Assembly (NCBI GenBank): GCA_031772625.1
Contig: CM062817.1
Span: forward strand, 951,102,842-951,166,841
Length of the DNA stretch: 64,000 bases
Direction of reading: 5' to 3'
Source of the DNA: Pinus tabuliformis
Lineage: Eukaryota > Streptophyta > Pinopsida > Pinales > Pinaceae
This document shows, piece by piece, positions 1 through 11,998 of the stretch; positions within the stretch are counted from its first letter, which is position 1, and every line of letters begins with the position of its first letter. The notes beneath the pieces are model-generated. The model ran no database searches. It was given only the letters and a program-made list of their open reading frames with translations, and was not told the DNA's origin. A program made the position numbers and the translations under genes.

Positions 1-298
1 AAAGTATGGTTGCATCTGCAGAAAGAACTTCTGACAAGAGCCCATCAAAATATCAGACCACTCTGGCATGGTCCTTACAGCATTACCAAGGTCGTGGGAA
101 ACAATTCTTTGGAGCAAAACATTCCTCCATTCCTTCACTTGCACTGAGTGTTCAATGTCGAACGCCCTTGACCATGCTTCCCACCATTACTGGACACATC
201 AAAGATTGTAGAATAGCTCACCAAGGACCAAGCTCAACAGATGGAGGAACTCAATGCAATGGGGACCAATGCTTCCTAAGGGTGGAGGAATGATCTAG
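1..298 (+). pseudogene. 3' end of Gypsy pol (integrase C-terminal region)
   Basis: Frame 1 from base 1 reads KVWLHLQKELLTRAHQN, then RPLWHGPYSITKVVGNNS. This is the KxWLxxxK...RPxxxGPYxIxxxVGxN pattern of the integrase C-terminal domain of plant Ty3/Gypsy elements. A stop and a frameshift follow near base 142. A neighbouring frame then reads SVFNVER and FPPLLDTSKIVE, and ends near MEELNAMGT, which resembles the usual C-terminal tail of plant Gypsy polyproteins. The upstream part of the element lies outside the window. It is a decayed remnant that cannot encode protein. The exact frame shifts are my own reading. Confidence 0.7.
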
Positions 299-912
299 GT
301 GGATGTTGGGTGGCCACCCACCTATACCACTTGGACCCCCACAACTGTCTCTTTGAGTTTTTCATTTTCCTTAATTATAGCACAATTTACTATTTTTAGA
401 AGTTTTTCGGGTTCTAAACTTCCGGAGTCGTTTTGAGGCCCTAAACAATGTTTTTTGGGAGTGATGGGAGCAACATGTGTCCATGGACCAATGTTACTCT
501 TCCCAAAGTTGTAGTGCTTGGATAGATCTTTCTAACAAGCTATTGCACCCGTCAAACGAAGATTGGGTGCCAAAGTTATGACCCCAGGAAGTTGATGTAC
601 CAACTTACCCAAAACAGGGCCCACAATTTGGCGTTTCATCTTCTAAGGTTAGGTTTTTGGATGTTAAGGGTTTTCCATTGTTTCTCAACAATAAATAGGC
701 CTTCGAGCCTCATTTTAATACAGTTCAAAGGCATGTAGCCGCCACATCTCTTCTCAGAGATAAGCTACCATCACCCTAGCTAGTTTATTTCCATTTCCGT
801 CTGTAAGAATATTTCAGTATTTTACATTAACGAAATGAAGTATTATTTTTGCTGCATCTCTATGTTTATGGTTATCTCTGTAATTTGTTGTGTTCCTGTT
901 TAAATCCGGATC
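292..912 (+). repeat. Probable 3' LTR of the Gypsy remnant
   Basis: It follows the pol tail directly, after a purine-rich stretch (AAGGGTGGAGGAATG) that could be the polypurine tract. The start is either TGATCTAGG at 292 or TGTTGGGTGG at 304. An AATAAATAGG box near 690 could be the TATA element. The sequence changes to AT-rich spacer near 912, so the end is approximate. No partner LTR is in the window, so this is inferred from position. Confidence 0.5.
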
Positions 913-913
913 A

Positions 914-2190
914 AATTAATTTTATAAAAAAAATTACTATATTTATTTATTTTTTCCTAAGGAAAAATCACAATTTTATTCATTTGAACAAAATTACATA
1001 TAGTAGATGCTAAAAGCATATGCATAATAACAAATCCTAGTGACCAAGGTCAATAAAAACTCATCAGGGAGTTAACCTATACTACTCTTTCCTACATTTC
1101 TTTTTTTCCACTTTTCGCCAACCACTAGAGTTGGGTGTTGATCATACAAGGGTCCTCTGAGTCTCATTTATATTTGACAATATTTCTTTGTCATAATTTG
1201 AGACTTCTAATGCATGAGTTCGTTTGGTACCAATTTCTTCTTTTTCAGAGGTAATCTTCTCAATCTGTTGTTGTTGTTTAGAAGGCATTGGAATGAATGC
1301 TCAGTTATGTTCAACCTCATCCTTATGTGTGTTGTCCTAAGAATTATGTGCATTTTTATTTGTGTTATTGTCTGTAGTTTTTTCTTCTTATGTTTCTATT
1401 GCTTGTGTTTCAGAAAATTGTCATCCTTTTAGCTTTTTTGGTTGTCTCTTTTTTCTTTCCTTTTTATTTTGAGGACAAACACTTTGAAGATGACCAATTT
1501 GAAGACATGTATGACATCTGAAGGTCTTATTCTCATTTTCAAGGGGCTGGGACCACTGTTGATTATTATGATATAGTAGGATTTTGTCAAGTAATCCATT
1601 ACTAAGGTCTACCACCACATATATTCTCGCAAAGGTGAAGATGTGCTTTGTGATGCAATCTACATCTACTTTTAAAAATTTCCCCAAACCATTCCCAATG
1701 CCTGCTAATACATTGTGATGCCAAAAATTTAAAGGTAGATTATGGAACCTTACCCATATTGGTATTTTAGAAACCACCATGGTATTTGCAGCAAAGCGTG
1801 GAAACCATGGTATCATGAATAGACCTGCATTGCCCCAAAACCATGGCTCTCACCTAAAGCATATTCCTTATCTTTTATTGTGTCAAATTTGACAATGAGG
1901 AAACCTCTAGAACATAAATGGATATCACAGTGCTATGTCCATGTGAAAAAAATCCATCGATGTAGTGACTCTGATTTGGTCCAGAACCCATTAAATCTAC
2001 AAATCAATGCTTTAGAAGGGAACTCATCACGAATCTCATTTACCTCAGGAAAAATGATTGTCAGAGTTGGAACCTATGTCATATGCTCCACAATGTAGGG
2101 GCCAGGAGTAGTGGGAGGTTGTTATGGTTGCTTTTGTGGCTCCATCATCCCTTTGACTGCATCGTTGAATGAAGTTGGGCCTTTTAAGCT
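914..2190 (-). pseudogene. LINE A ORF1 remnant (DUF4283 and zinc knuckle)
   Basis: On the minus strand, pieces of the DUF4283 domain found in ORF1 of plant LINEs run in order. They are KALICRFNGFW near 2010, GFLIVKF near 1890, PWFWGNAGLF near 1830, then an open frame from 1816 to 1421. That frame includes VRFHNLPLNFW, GNGLGKFLKVDVD and a zinc knuckle CHTCLQIGHLQSVC (CX2CX4HX4C). ORF1 binds element RNA in this group. One frameshift near 1845 and several stops break the frame. Below 1421 the frame is disordered, and there is no ORF2 or reverse transcriptase, so the copy stops in ORF1. The low-coordinate limit near 914 is approximate. Confidence 0.75.
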
Positions 2191-3420
2191 TGTCCCAAGA
2201 CATCCTCCTAGAAGTATTGTGTTAGGGAAGACAGTTGAGTCACGTCCATTGTTATAATCCTGTATATTTTATTTCTCCTCCAAAACGTTTCCTGCATAAA
2301 TCAGAGTTTGTAGATTGGCTGGTATATCCATCTTTTATTGAATCATTTGTTTAAGAGTTTTTATCCCCTCTCGACTCCAGATCCTCAAACAAACTGATTT
2401 CCCTTCATGTGATCTGATAAAGAGATGGATCAGGGTTCTTTCAAGTGGATATGGCATTAGCTCTTCAAAGTTCAGCTTTGAATTGCTCACTACTGGACAT
2501 CATTTTATGCTCGCCTTTACTGCTTGCTTTGAATCAAGAACACTATCATACCCATCTCGAAACTCCCACTATTGTGTGCATTTTTCATCCTCAGGGAAAT
2601 ATCTTAGAATTGATATAGAGAAAAAAGTACAGATCGATTTATAGAGCCCCTGCATCGATCTGGTAATAAAGTTGGGAATGCCTCATTTGGGGGATTAATG
2701 TCTGAATTTGGAGTAAAAAAATCATATCTTGCGTGAATGTTGATGTCGAATTTCTCACTCTGTTGTGAATCATGAGATCCACTCAGCCACTATGATATTG
2801 ACATATGTATCTTGAGAAAGATTCCTTGGTGGAGACTGCCCATGATCTCTGATCTGGATCGACTAGATCTACACCTAGTGAAAGCACTTTGGTGCTCTGT
2901 GGGGATAAAAATCACAGCTTAGGACTCTTGAAAACTTCTTGTCTTATCCTTGACAGGCTGGTGTTTTTTGACTACTTCGGATCTGGATCCCTTGTGTTTT
3001 CTTACTGTGGTGAAGCAAACATAGGTGACTGCGGCTAAAACATTGGCGCTTCTACAATCCAAGTACCCAACAGAAAAAACCCTCTGTGAAATTCGTAGAT
3101 CGCCATTGTCCCCAACATTCTCGGATCCCCCCATTGTATGTGAATAGGATAAAATTTTATTTGTTGGACTCCGTTTTTCGGAAAAGTTTCTCGACGATCT
3201 TGTAGTCTTTGCCTCCAGTCAAAAGTAATTCCTTTGTGAGAATCGGTGGGAGTAGCATGTAATCCTCGAAATCAAGATACTTCAGAGTTATCATGATACC
3301 ATGTATCAAGATCTAGGATTGTGGCAGAGCCTTGTCTCACCGCAACAGGGAGTAGGTAGTCGCAAACTTGTGAAACCCTAGCTTCCTTCACCATTCTCAA
3401 TGTTCTTAATATCATGGATC
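2191..3420 (-). other. Probable 5' leader of LINE A; no recognised gene
   Basis: This stretch lies upstream of LINE A ORF1 on the minus strand. It holds a 71-codon open frame (3134-2919) starting MGGSENVGDNGDL that matches no domain I know. The base composition is more even than the flanking AT-rich DNA, which fits a LINE 5' region. This is assigned by position only. Near 3425 the sequence returns to AT-rich spacer. Confidence 0.35.
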
Positions 3421-3464
3421 TCAACAAATTAATATAATTATTATTCAGAAATATTTATTTAAAT

Positions 3465-3469
<5 letters not shown>

Positions 3470-3515
<46 letters not shown>
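3470..3515. repeat. (AT)n/(GT)n microsatellite
   Basis: About 16 AT units are followed by about 6 GT units. Confidence 0.95.
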
Positions 3516-4461
3516 GTTAATAAAATTTAATTAAATAAAACAAATTGTTTTAGACTTTCAATTTAGTTAAAATATTTTACTTAAGTAGAATTAATTTTAT
3601 AAAACAAATTACTATATTCATTATTAAAAAATATTTATTTAAATATAAATTTATTTTAATTTAAAATAAAAAAATGAACTAAAATTTCTTATTTTCTTTA
3701 ATAGAGGTTCACCATGAACAACAATATTCATTATGTCAAATTAAAGTTCCTAAATTATTTGTTTATTGGAGTTCTATAATTTAAATTGTTTTATTTTTGA
3801 AAAATAATTTGGGCATATTTCTCATCAAGTTTATTAGAAATTTAAAATCCAATTTTAATAACAATAAAACTTTTTTTTTTTGAAAATTTATTTCACTAAA
3901 ATCGTAAAAAAGAAATTAAAAAAAAAATAAGTAAAGCCTAAATTATAGTTTTTTTGCGTGCTTTTCAAGTGTTTTATTGGTTGTTTTCGAAGTTGTTTTT
4001 GGTCTTTAAAGGTTTTGTTTGTGATTTTGAAAGTAGTTTTTTGTGGTTTTCAAGGGTTTTCTTGGTGGTTTTTTGTGGTTTTCATAGTGAATTTCAAGAT
4101 TGTCTTTTGTAGTTTTTGTATGCTAGGGTTTTTTTCAATTTAATTTGATTTATTTTGCAGAAAAACATGAATAGATGAGACAAAAATGACTGGGAACCTA
4201 CCTCAACTTGATCCTTTGGGTCATTCATGGGGTTGATGGGTAGGTAGATCGAGTTCCTCCATTTCAGTCAACCTTAAAATCTTTTGTCAAATTCATTTTC
4301 CTCTCACGATCTGAGAAAAAAGACTTGCATAAGTCATGACTAGCGTATTTCAAGTAGAAATAACACTTGATCAAGCTATAAATTTCAATCAAGCTAATGG
4401 CTCGAGCAAAAGGTATAACTTGATCTCGTCATAACTCTTGATCGAGTTTTTAACTCGGGTT
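3516..4461. other. AT-rich spacer with a T/G-rich low-complexity block
   Basis: No gene is seen. From about 3945 to 4125 the plus strand is an imperfect array of GGTTTTC and TTTGTGGTTTTC motifs. It yields a 61-codon frame (3958-4143) rich in F, V and C, which I treat as low-complexity artefact. The sequence near 3587-3650 resembles that at 908-955 and 3425-3475, suggesting diverged copies of one AT-rich unit. Confidence 0.6.
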
Positions 4462-4571
4462 AAAAAATTACTCGTTCGAGGGTTTGTTTAAAACCTCATT
4501 CAAGCTAGATCAAGTGCGTAAAAAATTACTCGTTCGAGGGTTTGTTTAAACATTGCTAGATCAAGTGCGTA
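4462..4571. repeat. Two-copy tandem duplication, about 58 bp
   Basis: The unit begins AAAAAATTACTCGTTCGAGG and ends with AGATCAAGTGCGT. The second copy, from about 4519, lacks a few bases in the middle. Confidence 0.85.
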
Positions 4572-4684
4572 AAATTTCTTGATCTAGCATCCATTTTTCA
4601 GCAAAACGCACCCTCATTTCGCCAAAAAGTGTAACTCAACATCATGCTTTGACCCCCTTATCGCATGCATGGCTAGCATAGTGA

Positions 4685-5270
4685 TTAGGAGTATGTGGTC
4701 CATGGAGTTAGGTGCATCGTTCCACATGACAGGTTGTAGAGTGTTTTAAGTGATCTGGAGGAGAAATATTTACAAATGCACATTGAGTTGGGGGATGATA
4801 GAGGGTACCACATAGATGGGTTTGGTACTGTCATCTTTAAGAGGATGTCAGGCTCCCATCTCAGGCTCAAGTATGTCATGTTTATTTCGAGCCTAAGAAA
4901 AAACTCATATCTGATGCATTTTTGGAAGACCGTGGTTATTATGTGATATTAGCAAAGGAAAAGCATTCTTGAGACACATATCCATGGGATAGGTGAAGCA
5001 GATCGGGGTTTGTTTGAAGAACCTGTATAAGCTATATGTGGAAGATTGTGATGCATTAAGCACTAAGGTACAGAAATTGTAGGGACATGATGTTAGTGAA
5101 TTTTTCTAGAGAATAATAAGCCACTTACATCATGGCACCTTGAAGAATATGAAAAAAATAACCATTGACCTCCCTAAAGGAGCACTTGAGTAGCAGGATG
5201 TATGCAAATGATGTACTTTGCGAAAGTAAGCAAAATCCACATTCCATGATCCGAACTTCAAATCACATGT
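4685..5270 (+). pseudogene. Copia A protease/GAG-pre-integrase region
   Basis: Shifting plus-strand frames read LGASFHMTGC, a form of the Copia protease site D/N-S-G-x-S-x-H-M-T-G with the catalytic Asp lost. Later come NLYKLYVEDCDALS and a GAG-pre-integrase block with HHGTLKNMKKITIDLPKG. There are frequent stops and frameshifts. No gag and no 5' LTR precede it, so the copy is 5'-truncated near 4680. Confidence 0.65.
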
Positions 5271-5274
5271 AGTC

Positions 5275-6165
5275 CTAGAAAAGATCCACATTGATTTCTA
5301 TTGATATTTCTCGGTAGTCTCCACTGCCAGACACAAATATTTTGTCATTTTTATTGATGAGTTCTCATGGAAGTGCTCAATATTCTGAATGTCGAATAAA
5401 TATGAGACATTCTCCATGTTCAAAGGTTTCAAGGCACTAGTTGAGAAAGAAACCAGCAAAAAGATGAAGGCTCTCAGGAATGATAACAGAGGTGAGTATG
5501 TGTCAAATGAATTAAAAATTTATGTTCAAAATAAGGCATTCGACGAGTGTTGACAACACCCCACAACCTAGAGTAGAATGGGTTGGCTAAGTGAAATAAC
5601 CATAGCATTATGGTAGAAACAAGGGCCATGTTGCATGTCCAAGGCCTACCACTGCATTTATGGTTTAGATCATCCAATGTAGTAATCTATTTGCAGAACA
5701 TGAGTCCTCATCGAATTCTACACATGATTACATCAAGGAAGGCTTTCTCACGGAGAAATGCGGTTGTGTCGCACTTCACGATTTTTCGAGCCTCTATTTA
5801 CTGCCATATCTCCAAAGAATCAAGGAAGAAGATTGAGCCAACAACAAAATTGGGGATATTTGTGGGTTACAAAGAAAATCCCCACAACTATCATGTGTAC
5901 TTTCCATCCCTTAAAATGACAGTTGTGCGAAGGGATGTACAATTTGATGAGGAGAAAGTGATGCTACGCTCTCTTAAGATGGAGCTTCAGATCCCACTAG
6001 GAGAGGAAATTTTAGCTCTAAAGGAGGAGCCTCAGGAAGTTGTGGAGCAGCCACAAGTAGAAGAGCAGAGAGTGGAGACATCCACGCAAGAAGAAACATC
6101 TAGAGAAGGTAGGAAAAGGACTATGGAAGTTAATGGACTTTGTGCAGGATGCGAGGGATAATGTG
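5275..6165 (+). pseudogene. Copia A integrase region
   Basis: The frames give HIDFY, a block like KYFVIFIDEFSWK, then FKALVEKETSKKMKALRNDN and GEYVSNE. These are the D and following motifs of the Copia integrase core, which joins element cDNA to host DNA. An open frame at 5610-6161 covers the integrase C-terminal region (FVGYKENPHNYHVYFPS) and an acidic, Glu-rich linker. Stops separate the core from this frame. Confidence 0.75.
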
Positions 6166-6239
6166 GGAGCTCCTTTAAATTTGTGTAGAGAGAGAAGGTC
6201 ACATTAGTGGTACACTGGTTACATGGCTCTAGTGAATGA

Positions 6240-7165
6240 GCTTATACATAGTGAGCCATCCTCTTCCGAGGAAGTAGTAAGAAACCTATATGGGTTGATG
6301 CAATGGTGAACGAATATGAATATTTTATAAAGAATAGTGTTTAGGAAGTGGTCCCAAGACTAGCAGATAAATCAGTTGTGGGTTCAAGATGGATCTTCAA
6401 GGTTAAGCATGTAGCAAATGGTAGCATAGAAAAGTATAATGCTAGATTTGAGTCCAAGGTGTACTCTCAAGTTGAGGGAATTGACTATGAGGAGACCTTT
6501 GCTACTGTAGCAAGGTACTCATCCATTAGACCAATCATGTCTCTAGTTGTGCAAATGGGGTGGAAGATCCACCAGCTCAATGTAAAAACAACACGTCTCA
6601 ATGGATTTATTAAGGAGGAGGTGTACATCAAGAAACTAGAAGGTTTTGATACATTTGACCAAGAGTATCATTCGTGCCGACTCAAGTGAGTGTTGTATGG
6701 TCTCAAACAAGCACCCCATTCTTGGTACATCAATATTGACAATTAGCTCACTGGTTTGGGATTCACCAAAAGGGGAGCAAATGAAAAAATCTATCATGTC
6801 TTAGTAGAAGGTAAATTTCTATTAATGTCTTATATGTTGGTGATTTATTTTTAATTGCTGATGAGCATCAGATCAAATATTACGAGGACCTTTCAAGGAA
6901 ATTTGAAATGAAGTACATGGGTCTCAGGTACTACCTCAGTTTAGAAGTATAGCAAGGAAAATATGAAAATGAGATACTACAAAAGTGCTACATGGAGAGT
7001 TGCAAACCCATAGAGACACCTCTAGTGACCAACTAGAGGAAGGAGAATGTTACTTTAGCTGAGCAAGTGGATGCTACCATTTATAAAAAACTTGTGGGTT
7101 CACTGATGTATCTTGTGAACACACAACAAAATATGTGCTATGCAATCAACTAGTTGAGTTGAGCT
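6240..7165 (+). pseudogene. Copia A reverse transcriptase
   Basis: The 6348-6689 frame carries SRWIFKVKHVANGSIEKYNA, EGIDYEETFATVARYSSIR and KIHQLNVKTTRLNGFIKEEV, the conserved N-terminal RT blocks of Ty1/Copia. After a TGA at 6687 the block LYGLKQAPHSWY follows. The YVDD catalytic region near 6830-6850 is broken: YMLVIYF in one frame, with the D-D pair shifted out of frame. The copy is dead. Confidence 0.85.
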
Positions 7166-7740
7166 ATGGTTAAGCCGACAAAATTTTTTTGGAAGGTAGC
7201 TAAGGATGTTTTACAATACCTCATGGGCCTAATTTGGACTATGATACATAAAAACACAGGGAGTGAAGTTGTGCGGCTTCCTAGATGCAGATTGGGCGGG
7301 GAGTCCATCAAACTGAAAGAGAACATCACGCGGAATTTTCAGTGTTGTGGCCGTAGCAGTTTCCTGGTACAACAGAAAGTAAATATCTATGGTGCTCAGC
7401 TCGATAGAAGCAAAATACATGGGCTACAATTCAAGTAACATGTGAGGTGATCTATAAGATAAAGATAGTTGTGGGATTGTTTGATCAGATCATGGATCCA
7501 ACTGTGATCTACTGTGATAATCATAGTTTCATCAAGCTCTCTAAGAATCCTATATTTCACTATCAACCCAAGTATAAAGATATCATGTTTCCCCATTTAG
7601 AGGACTATGTGTAGAGGCTAATAATGTTGCTACAATACTTTCCTACAAAGGAACAAGATGCTAACATTTTGACAAAGGCCTTGTCACGAGGGAAGTTCGA
7701 GTTCCACAGGTGCAAGATAGGGTGGTCAATAATCCCTTTG
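7166..7740 (+). pseudogene. Copia A RNase H region
   Basis: Several frames together read like a Copia RNase H: LDVDWEG near 7280, LSSIEAKYMGYN near 7395-7430, then a C-terminal block with DKGLVTREV near 7670. It is broken by frameshifts. It ends just before the LTR start at 7755, the standard Copia order. Confidence 0.75.
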
Positions 7741-7754
7741 TTGATGAGAGAGTG

Positions 7755-8800
7755 TGTTGAAAACTATAGCAAGAAATTTTCAATTTGATTTTTCCTTGAT
7801 TAAATTGAGAAAATTCAAATTTTCACATCAATAGACAACTTGGATGTGGTAAACTTTTGTGACATGGTTCGTGTCACCCAATTTCTTGGTAAACTTGAGT
7901 TGGAGGAGTTAGAGTTTAGTCAAACATGTTTGATTGCTAATCTGTAGCAATCAAGGTCAGTTGTTTCAAGTTGTTTTCAGATAAACTAGTCCTAACTCTT
8001 GGAGGAAGTAGTGGAAGGTCAGTTGTGTAGTGGGATTTTAGTGCAAATCAGAGATCATCAAGTTAACTGATCAACTAACCCAAAATATCTAGTGCATGCA
8101 GAGAATTCAATTCCTCCAGTTGTGGTGGAGATTCCAAGGAAGTGTAACATCAATTATCGACTAGTCTTGAGTGTACAGGTGTTTCATGCAGTCAAATGAT
8201 CAATGTTGGGAATTACGCACACATGTTGGAGGAAATTTCTAAATAATAAGGGTCTAATTTCCTCAGGAATTATGGAAGGAAATAGGGGCTCAGGAAGAGG
8301 AAGATTGGTTAAGTCTAGATCAGAGCTTCTCAATGAGCAGAGAGATAGGGTATTCACTTGTAGGTTGTGCTATGTTGACCAAATAAATTGTAATACATCT
8401 CTATCATTAGATTAATGCAAGCAGGGAAGGGGTTTTTAGCATATGGCTTTTCCTTGGAAAAAATAATGTGTGCATGTGCTTTATTTCTCATTGCATGTTT
8501 GTGATTGATGTTCTAAATTGTGAAATGAATCCTACAAAGCAGTAGAGAAGGTTTGTGTCTTGTGATTTTGATTAAAATTTCAGGAGAAGTTGCAAATATA
8601 CACCATAATTTCTACATTATGTTGACTAGGGTTTTGGTCCCTCTATTCCTTCTTCTATAATTTCTCGATCTCCTACACTTTTTCAATCCTGTAATATTTG
8701 AGAAACTCGCATTTGAGGCATAGGAATACTAACTTCATATCTTCACTAGGATTGCTTCTCTTATTGAAATAATATACATTCTCCTTCTATAATTCCATCA
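7755..8800 (+). repeat. Probable 3' LTR of Copia A (end uncertain)
   Basis: It starts TGTTGAAAAC, preceded by GATGAGAGAGTG as a weak polypurine tract. A poly(A)-signal-like stretch AATAAATTGTAATACA lies near 8380. No second LTR is present for comparison, so the 3' limit is a guess. Confidence 0.5.
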
Positions 8801-9819
8801 TTATATATAATTGTTAACTATAGATCAAATCAAATGTGTGTATATTTCAATAGGTCAAACACATGATTATAAATAGTAGCTCGAAGCTTCCTTTCTTGAG
8901 GCTGACATATCTTCTTTGAGGCCTACATGATGGAGGAGGGACAATGCACTATAATAATATTTTTCTTTCTTCATATAAAGATCCCAACAAGGATATAGAA
9001 TAGAATAATGATGACAATGACTCAATACATAATCCTAGAAGCCTACAATGCAGTCTTGACCTATTATCCATTGACCCAAGCATGAAACCCAAGACCGACA
9101 TGGAGTACATTTTTCAACATGATCAAGTTCTGGAATGGAACACTTGCGTAAAAGGATGGTAGGCGTATACTTATGCTATTTTTAAAGGGAGGGAAGGGAG
9201 GGGAGATGGGGGAAGGGCATGAAAATGTGATATTTGAGGATGTGAGATGGTTAGTGAATCATGTCAGAGAAATTAGCCTAGCAAATTGATAGGTAATTAC
9301 TTGTGTCTTCTTATGGATTGTAAGCCATGTTAAGAGGTTATTATTAGAGTAATTAGGGTAAACTTGACTTAATCAAAGTCAATTTCCCATTTAGTGTTTA
9401 TGGTATTATAATGCAATGTAGCCTATTTAAGTGCATGATGGCTCTATTACTAGTGTATTTTTGACATTGTGAGGGCATGGTAAAAGAGGATAAGACTGTA
9501 AACATGTTGAGAAGTTTTCCCATTACATAATAAAAGGCCTAGCTATTTCTATGTGGAAATAACTTAAATTGGATGAACCACTTAAATTTTGTCTCCTATA
9601 AAATTTTTGTGATTTTTGTTTATTTAGGTTTTATGTGCTTATTATTACACTCGTAGGCCCACATCTGTTTTGAAATAAGCTTCTATAATTTTAATTTAAT
9701 TATCAATATTTATTAGGTGGATAGTAGGGATTTAAACTCTACTAATTATTCTAAAATATTCTTAGCTATAGTCAAATGTCAAAGGTTGATTTTATCTCAA
9801 AAATAGTTTTACCTTTATA

Positions 9820-9821
<2 letters not shown>
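8801..9821. other. Spacer, no gene recognised
   Basis: Moderately AT-rich. I see only a purine block near 9188-9220 (GGGAGGGAAGGGAGGGGAG). No coding signal. Confidence 0.5.

Positions 9822-9913
<92 letters not shown>
9822..9913. repeat. (AT)n microsatellite, about 92 bp
   Basis: An uninterrupted AT alternation. The 62-codon minus-strand frame across it (repeated Y-I) is an artefact of the repeat. Confidence 0.98.
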
Positions 9914-9915
<2 letters not shown>

Positions 9916-10969
9916 TATGGGATGAAATGAGTTATAGTTTTTTAAGCATGTTGTATTCATAAGTTATGATATTGCAACAAAGCATATCTACAAGTTAAAA
10001 ATCTTTATAATACAAGTGGGAGAAGCTCATTTAATGCCTTGTTATAAGGCAATATTTAATGTATGAGATTCAAAGTTCAAATTTCCCTTGGTTCAAGATT
10101 ACGAAACAAAACAAACAATCATTTAACAAGATTCTTAACCATGGTGGTTCACTGTCATTTTATCATGGATACTTTTAATGTGTAAATATAATTTGTTACA
10201 ACATCATGGAATGGTACGATGGGTTATCAATACCACATGCTTATCACATGTTTTTTCATTAATCAATTTAATTAAAGAAAAGAAACATAGTTACTTTAAA
10301 AATAAATTACAATATTTAATATGTAAATAATATTAAAAATATTTTGAAGTATTATAAATAAGTTATTTCTATACCATCTTACTTAAATTAAAATCCTAAA
10401 AACTAACATTATAAAATAATAATATTTATTAAAAACCTCAATGAAACAAATATCTTTTCTCTTTCAATTTTAAAATTCAATGTTTAAATGAAATAAGTTA
10501 TAATAATTGAATGATGTCAAGTCTAATGTTTAGCGTCACACATTTAGGCAAAAACATTTCAAGAAGCCTTGAAGTAGCGGTGGTCGAATCATGTTTTTGA
10601 TGGTGGAAATAGTTTCAACACCATCAAAAACTTCTAAAGCACCCATATTCTTGAAATTTGACAGCTGTAACCTGGATTTACAAAAATCCATACCAGATTT
10701 TATTAAAATTTGACTAAAATTTCCACGATTTTCAGAGGAAAAAAAAATTCTAATTAGACTATGGCATTTAATAATTTAAATAATTCAATGATTCAAAGTC
10801 TTTAAAGTGATTCGTAATGGAAACATGTAACTCTAAAGAGTGAAATTTTTAGAATTAAATTTTTAAAAGAGGTTATTTACTACCAAGATTCAACCAATTT
10901 ATCGTAATAAATCAGATTTTAAAATTGAGAGAAATACTAAAGGGTTTTTGACTACCAAAATTCAACGAT
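9914..10969. other. AT-rich spacer
   Basis: No gene, repeat boundary or RNA feature could be supported here. Confidence 0.5.
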
Positions 10970-11091
10970 CCCTTGAATTTATTACTTTAAAAGGGTAGCA
11001 TGTCAGGCAATAATGTATCTTACCAACCCTCCCTTGAATTTATTACTTTAAAAGGGTAGCATGTCAGGCAATAATGTATCTTACCAACCCT
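10970..11091. repeat. Perfect 61-bp tandem duplication
   Basis: The unit CCCTTGAATTTATTACTTTA and following bases occurs at 10970-11030 and again at 11031-11091, apparently without mismatch, so it is recent compared with its surroundings. Confidence 0.95.
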
Positions 11092-11431
11092 AATTGGATA
11101 AAATGTTCTTTCAATTTCAATTTTATAATGCAAAATTTTGAACGAATTAAATAATTTAACGATACGAACATTGTCCCTTTAAATATTATAAATTTAATAA
11201 CTTAAACCTTTAAATAGTATACATTTAATAACTTAAATATTGAGTGATGTGGGAAGTCTATAAAGTTATTCTTAATAGGAACATGAAATTGGCTAGAAAA
11301 ATAAATAATCTTTTATTCAATAGCTATAATAGCTATTACATTTTGGACTTCATATAAAAACACTAGCCCTAAAGTATGTTCCACCATGTTCAAGTAATTG
11401 TGACCACAACGTTCCATGTAGCACCATTTAT

Positions 11432-11624
11432 GTCTCTTTTGAGTTATACATCAATAATAGAAGTAACCAAGATTCAAGGAGCCGTTAGAGTGTATCACTT
11501 GCGAAGGAGAAATGCAACCAGTCTCTTTTGAGTTAGTCTCTTTTGAGTTATACATCAATAATGGAAGTAACCAAGATTCAAGGAGCCGTTAGAGTGTATC
11601 ATTTGCGAAGGAGAAATGCAACCA
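11432..11624. repeat. 89-bp duplication covering the SABATH 3' end
   Basis: GTCTCTTTTGAGTTATACAT and what follows occurs at 11432-11520 and 11536-11624, with about two mismatches (AATAG/AATGG, CACTTG/CATTTG). A further 15-bp piece of the unit sits between them (11521-11535). The second copy holds the stop codon and last codons of the SABATH pseudogene read on the minus strand. The first copy is therefore a duplicate of its 3' flank. Confidence 0.9.
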
Positions 11625-11696
11625 CCAAGTGAAGTGTATTGAGAAAGTACTTTCCATATTTCGTAGTGGTTTTTTTCTAAATTTTCGAGAAAAAAT
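11598..11696 (-). pseudogene. SABATH methyltransferase pseudogene, C-terminal fragment of last exon
   Basis: Read on the minus strand from the outer edge of Copia B, the frame gives GKYFLNTLHLVVAFLLRK and then TGA at 11600-11598. An aliphatic strand ending in Arg/Lys just before the stop is the usual C-terminus of SABATH enzymes. It continues the frame that breaks off at 17053 on the other side of Copia B, when the 5.4-kb element and its target duplication are removed. One in-frame TAG lies near 11680. The match is short; the joining position is the strongest support. Confidence 0.65.
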
Positions 11697-11983
11697 TGTT
11701 AAAATAAGTTAATTACTCTGGCATGAAGAGTTCGTTAAAATTAGAGAGTTAATTAACTAAGTGTTGAGGGTTGAGTTTGGGATTGTTGAGTCAAGTCGAG
11801 TTAAGTGATAGACGCTTTTTAGTGTGTCGTTGCATGTCAAGATATTTTAAACAACTTGCTAGTCAAAAAAGTTTAAATATTAAAAGGTTCATTGTAATAA
11901 TCAAATTTTGTTTTATCAACAAAAATGCCAAAACTCATGTATTTTGTGTGTGAAATTGTGTTGTCTCCTCTTACTTTCCAACA
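11697..11983 (+). repeat. 5' LTR of Copia B
   Basis: TGTTAAAATAAG to TTTCCAACA, 287 bp. A GTTTAAATATT box near 11870 matches the TATA position (GTTTAAATACCC in the 3' LTR). Confidence 0.93.
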
Positions 11984-11986
11984 AAA

Positions 11987-11998
11987 TGGTATTAGAGC
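11987..11998 (+). other. Primer-binding site (tRNA-iMet) of Copia B
   Basis: TGGTATTAGAGC, three bases after the LTR. It matches the plant initiator-Met primer site TGGTATCAGAGC except for one base. Confidence 0.9.

Noticed and set aside
914..3650. AT-rich similarity at 908-955, 3425-3475 and 3587-3650 as a target duplication of LINE A
   Set aside because: The similarity is loose, very AT-rich and occurs three times, so it cannot be told from background.
9772..9960. 62-codon frame of repeated Tyr-Ile
   Set aside because: Translation of the (AT)n microsatellite.
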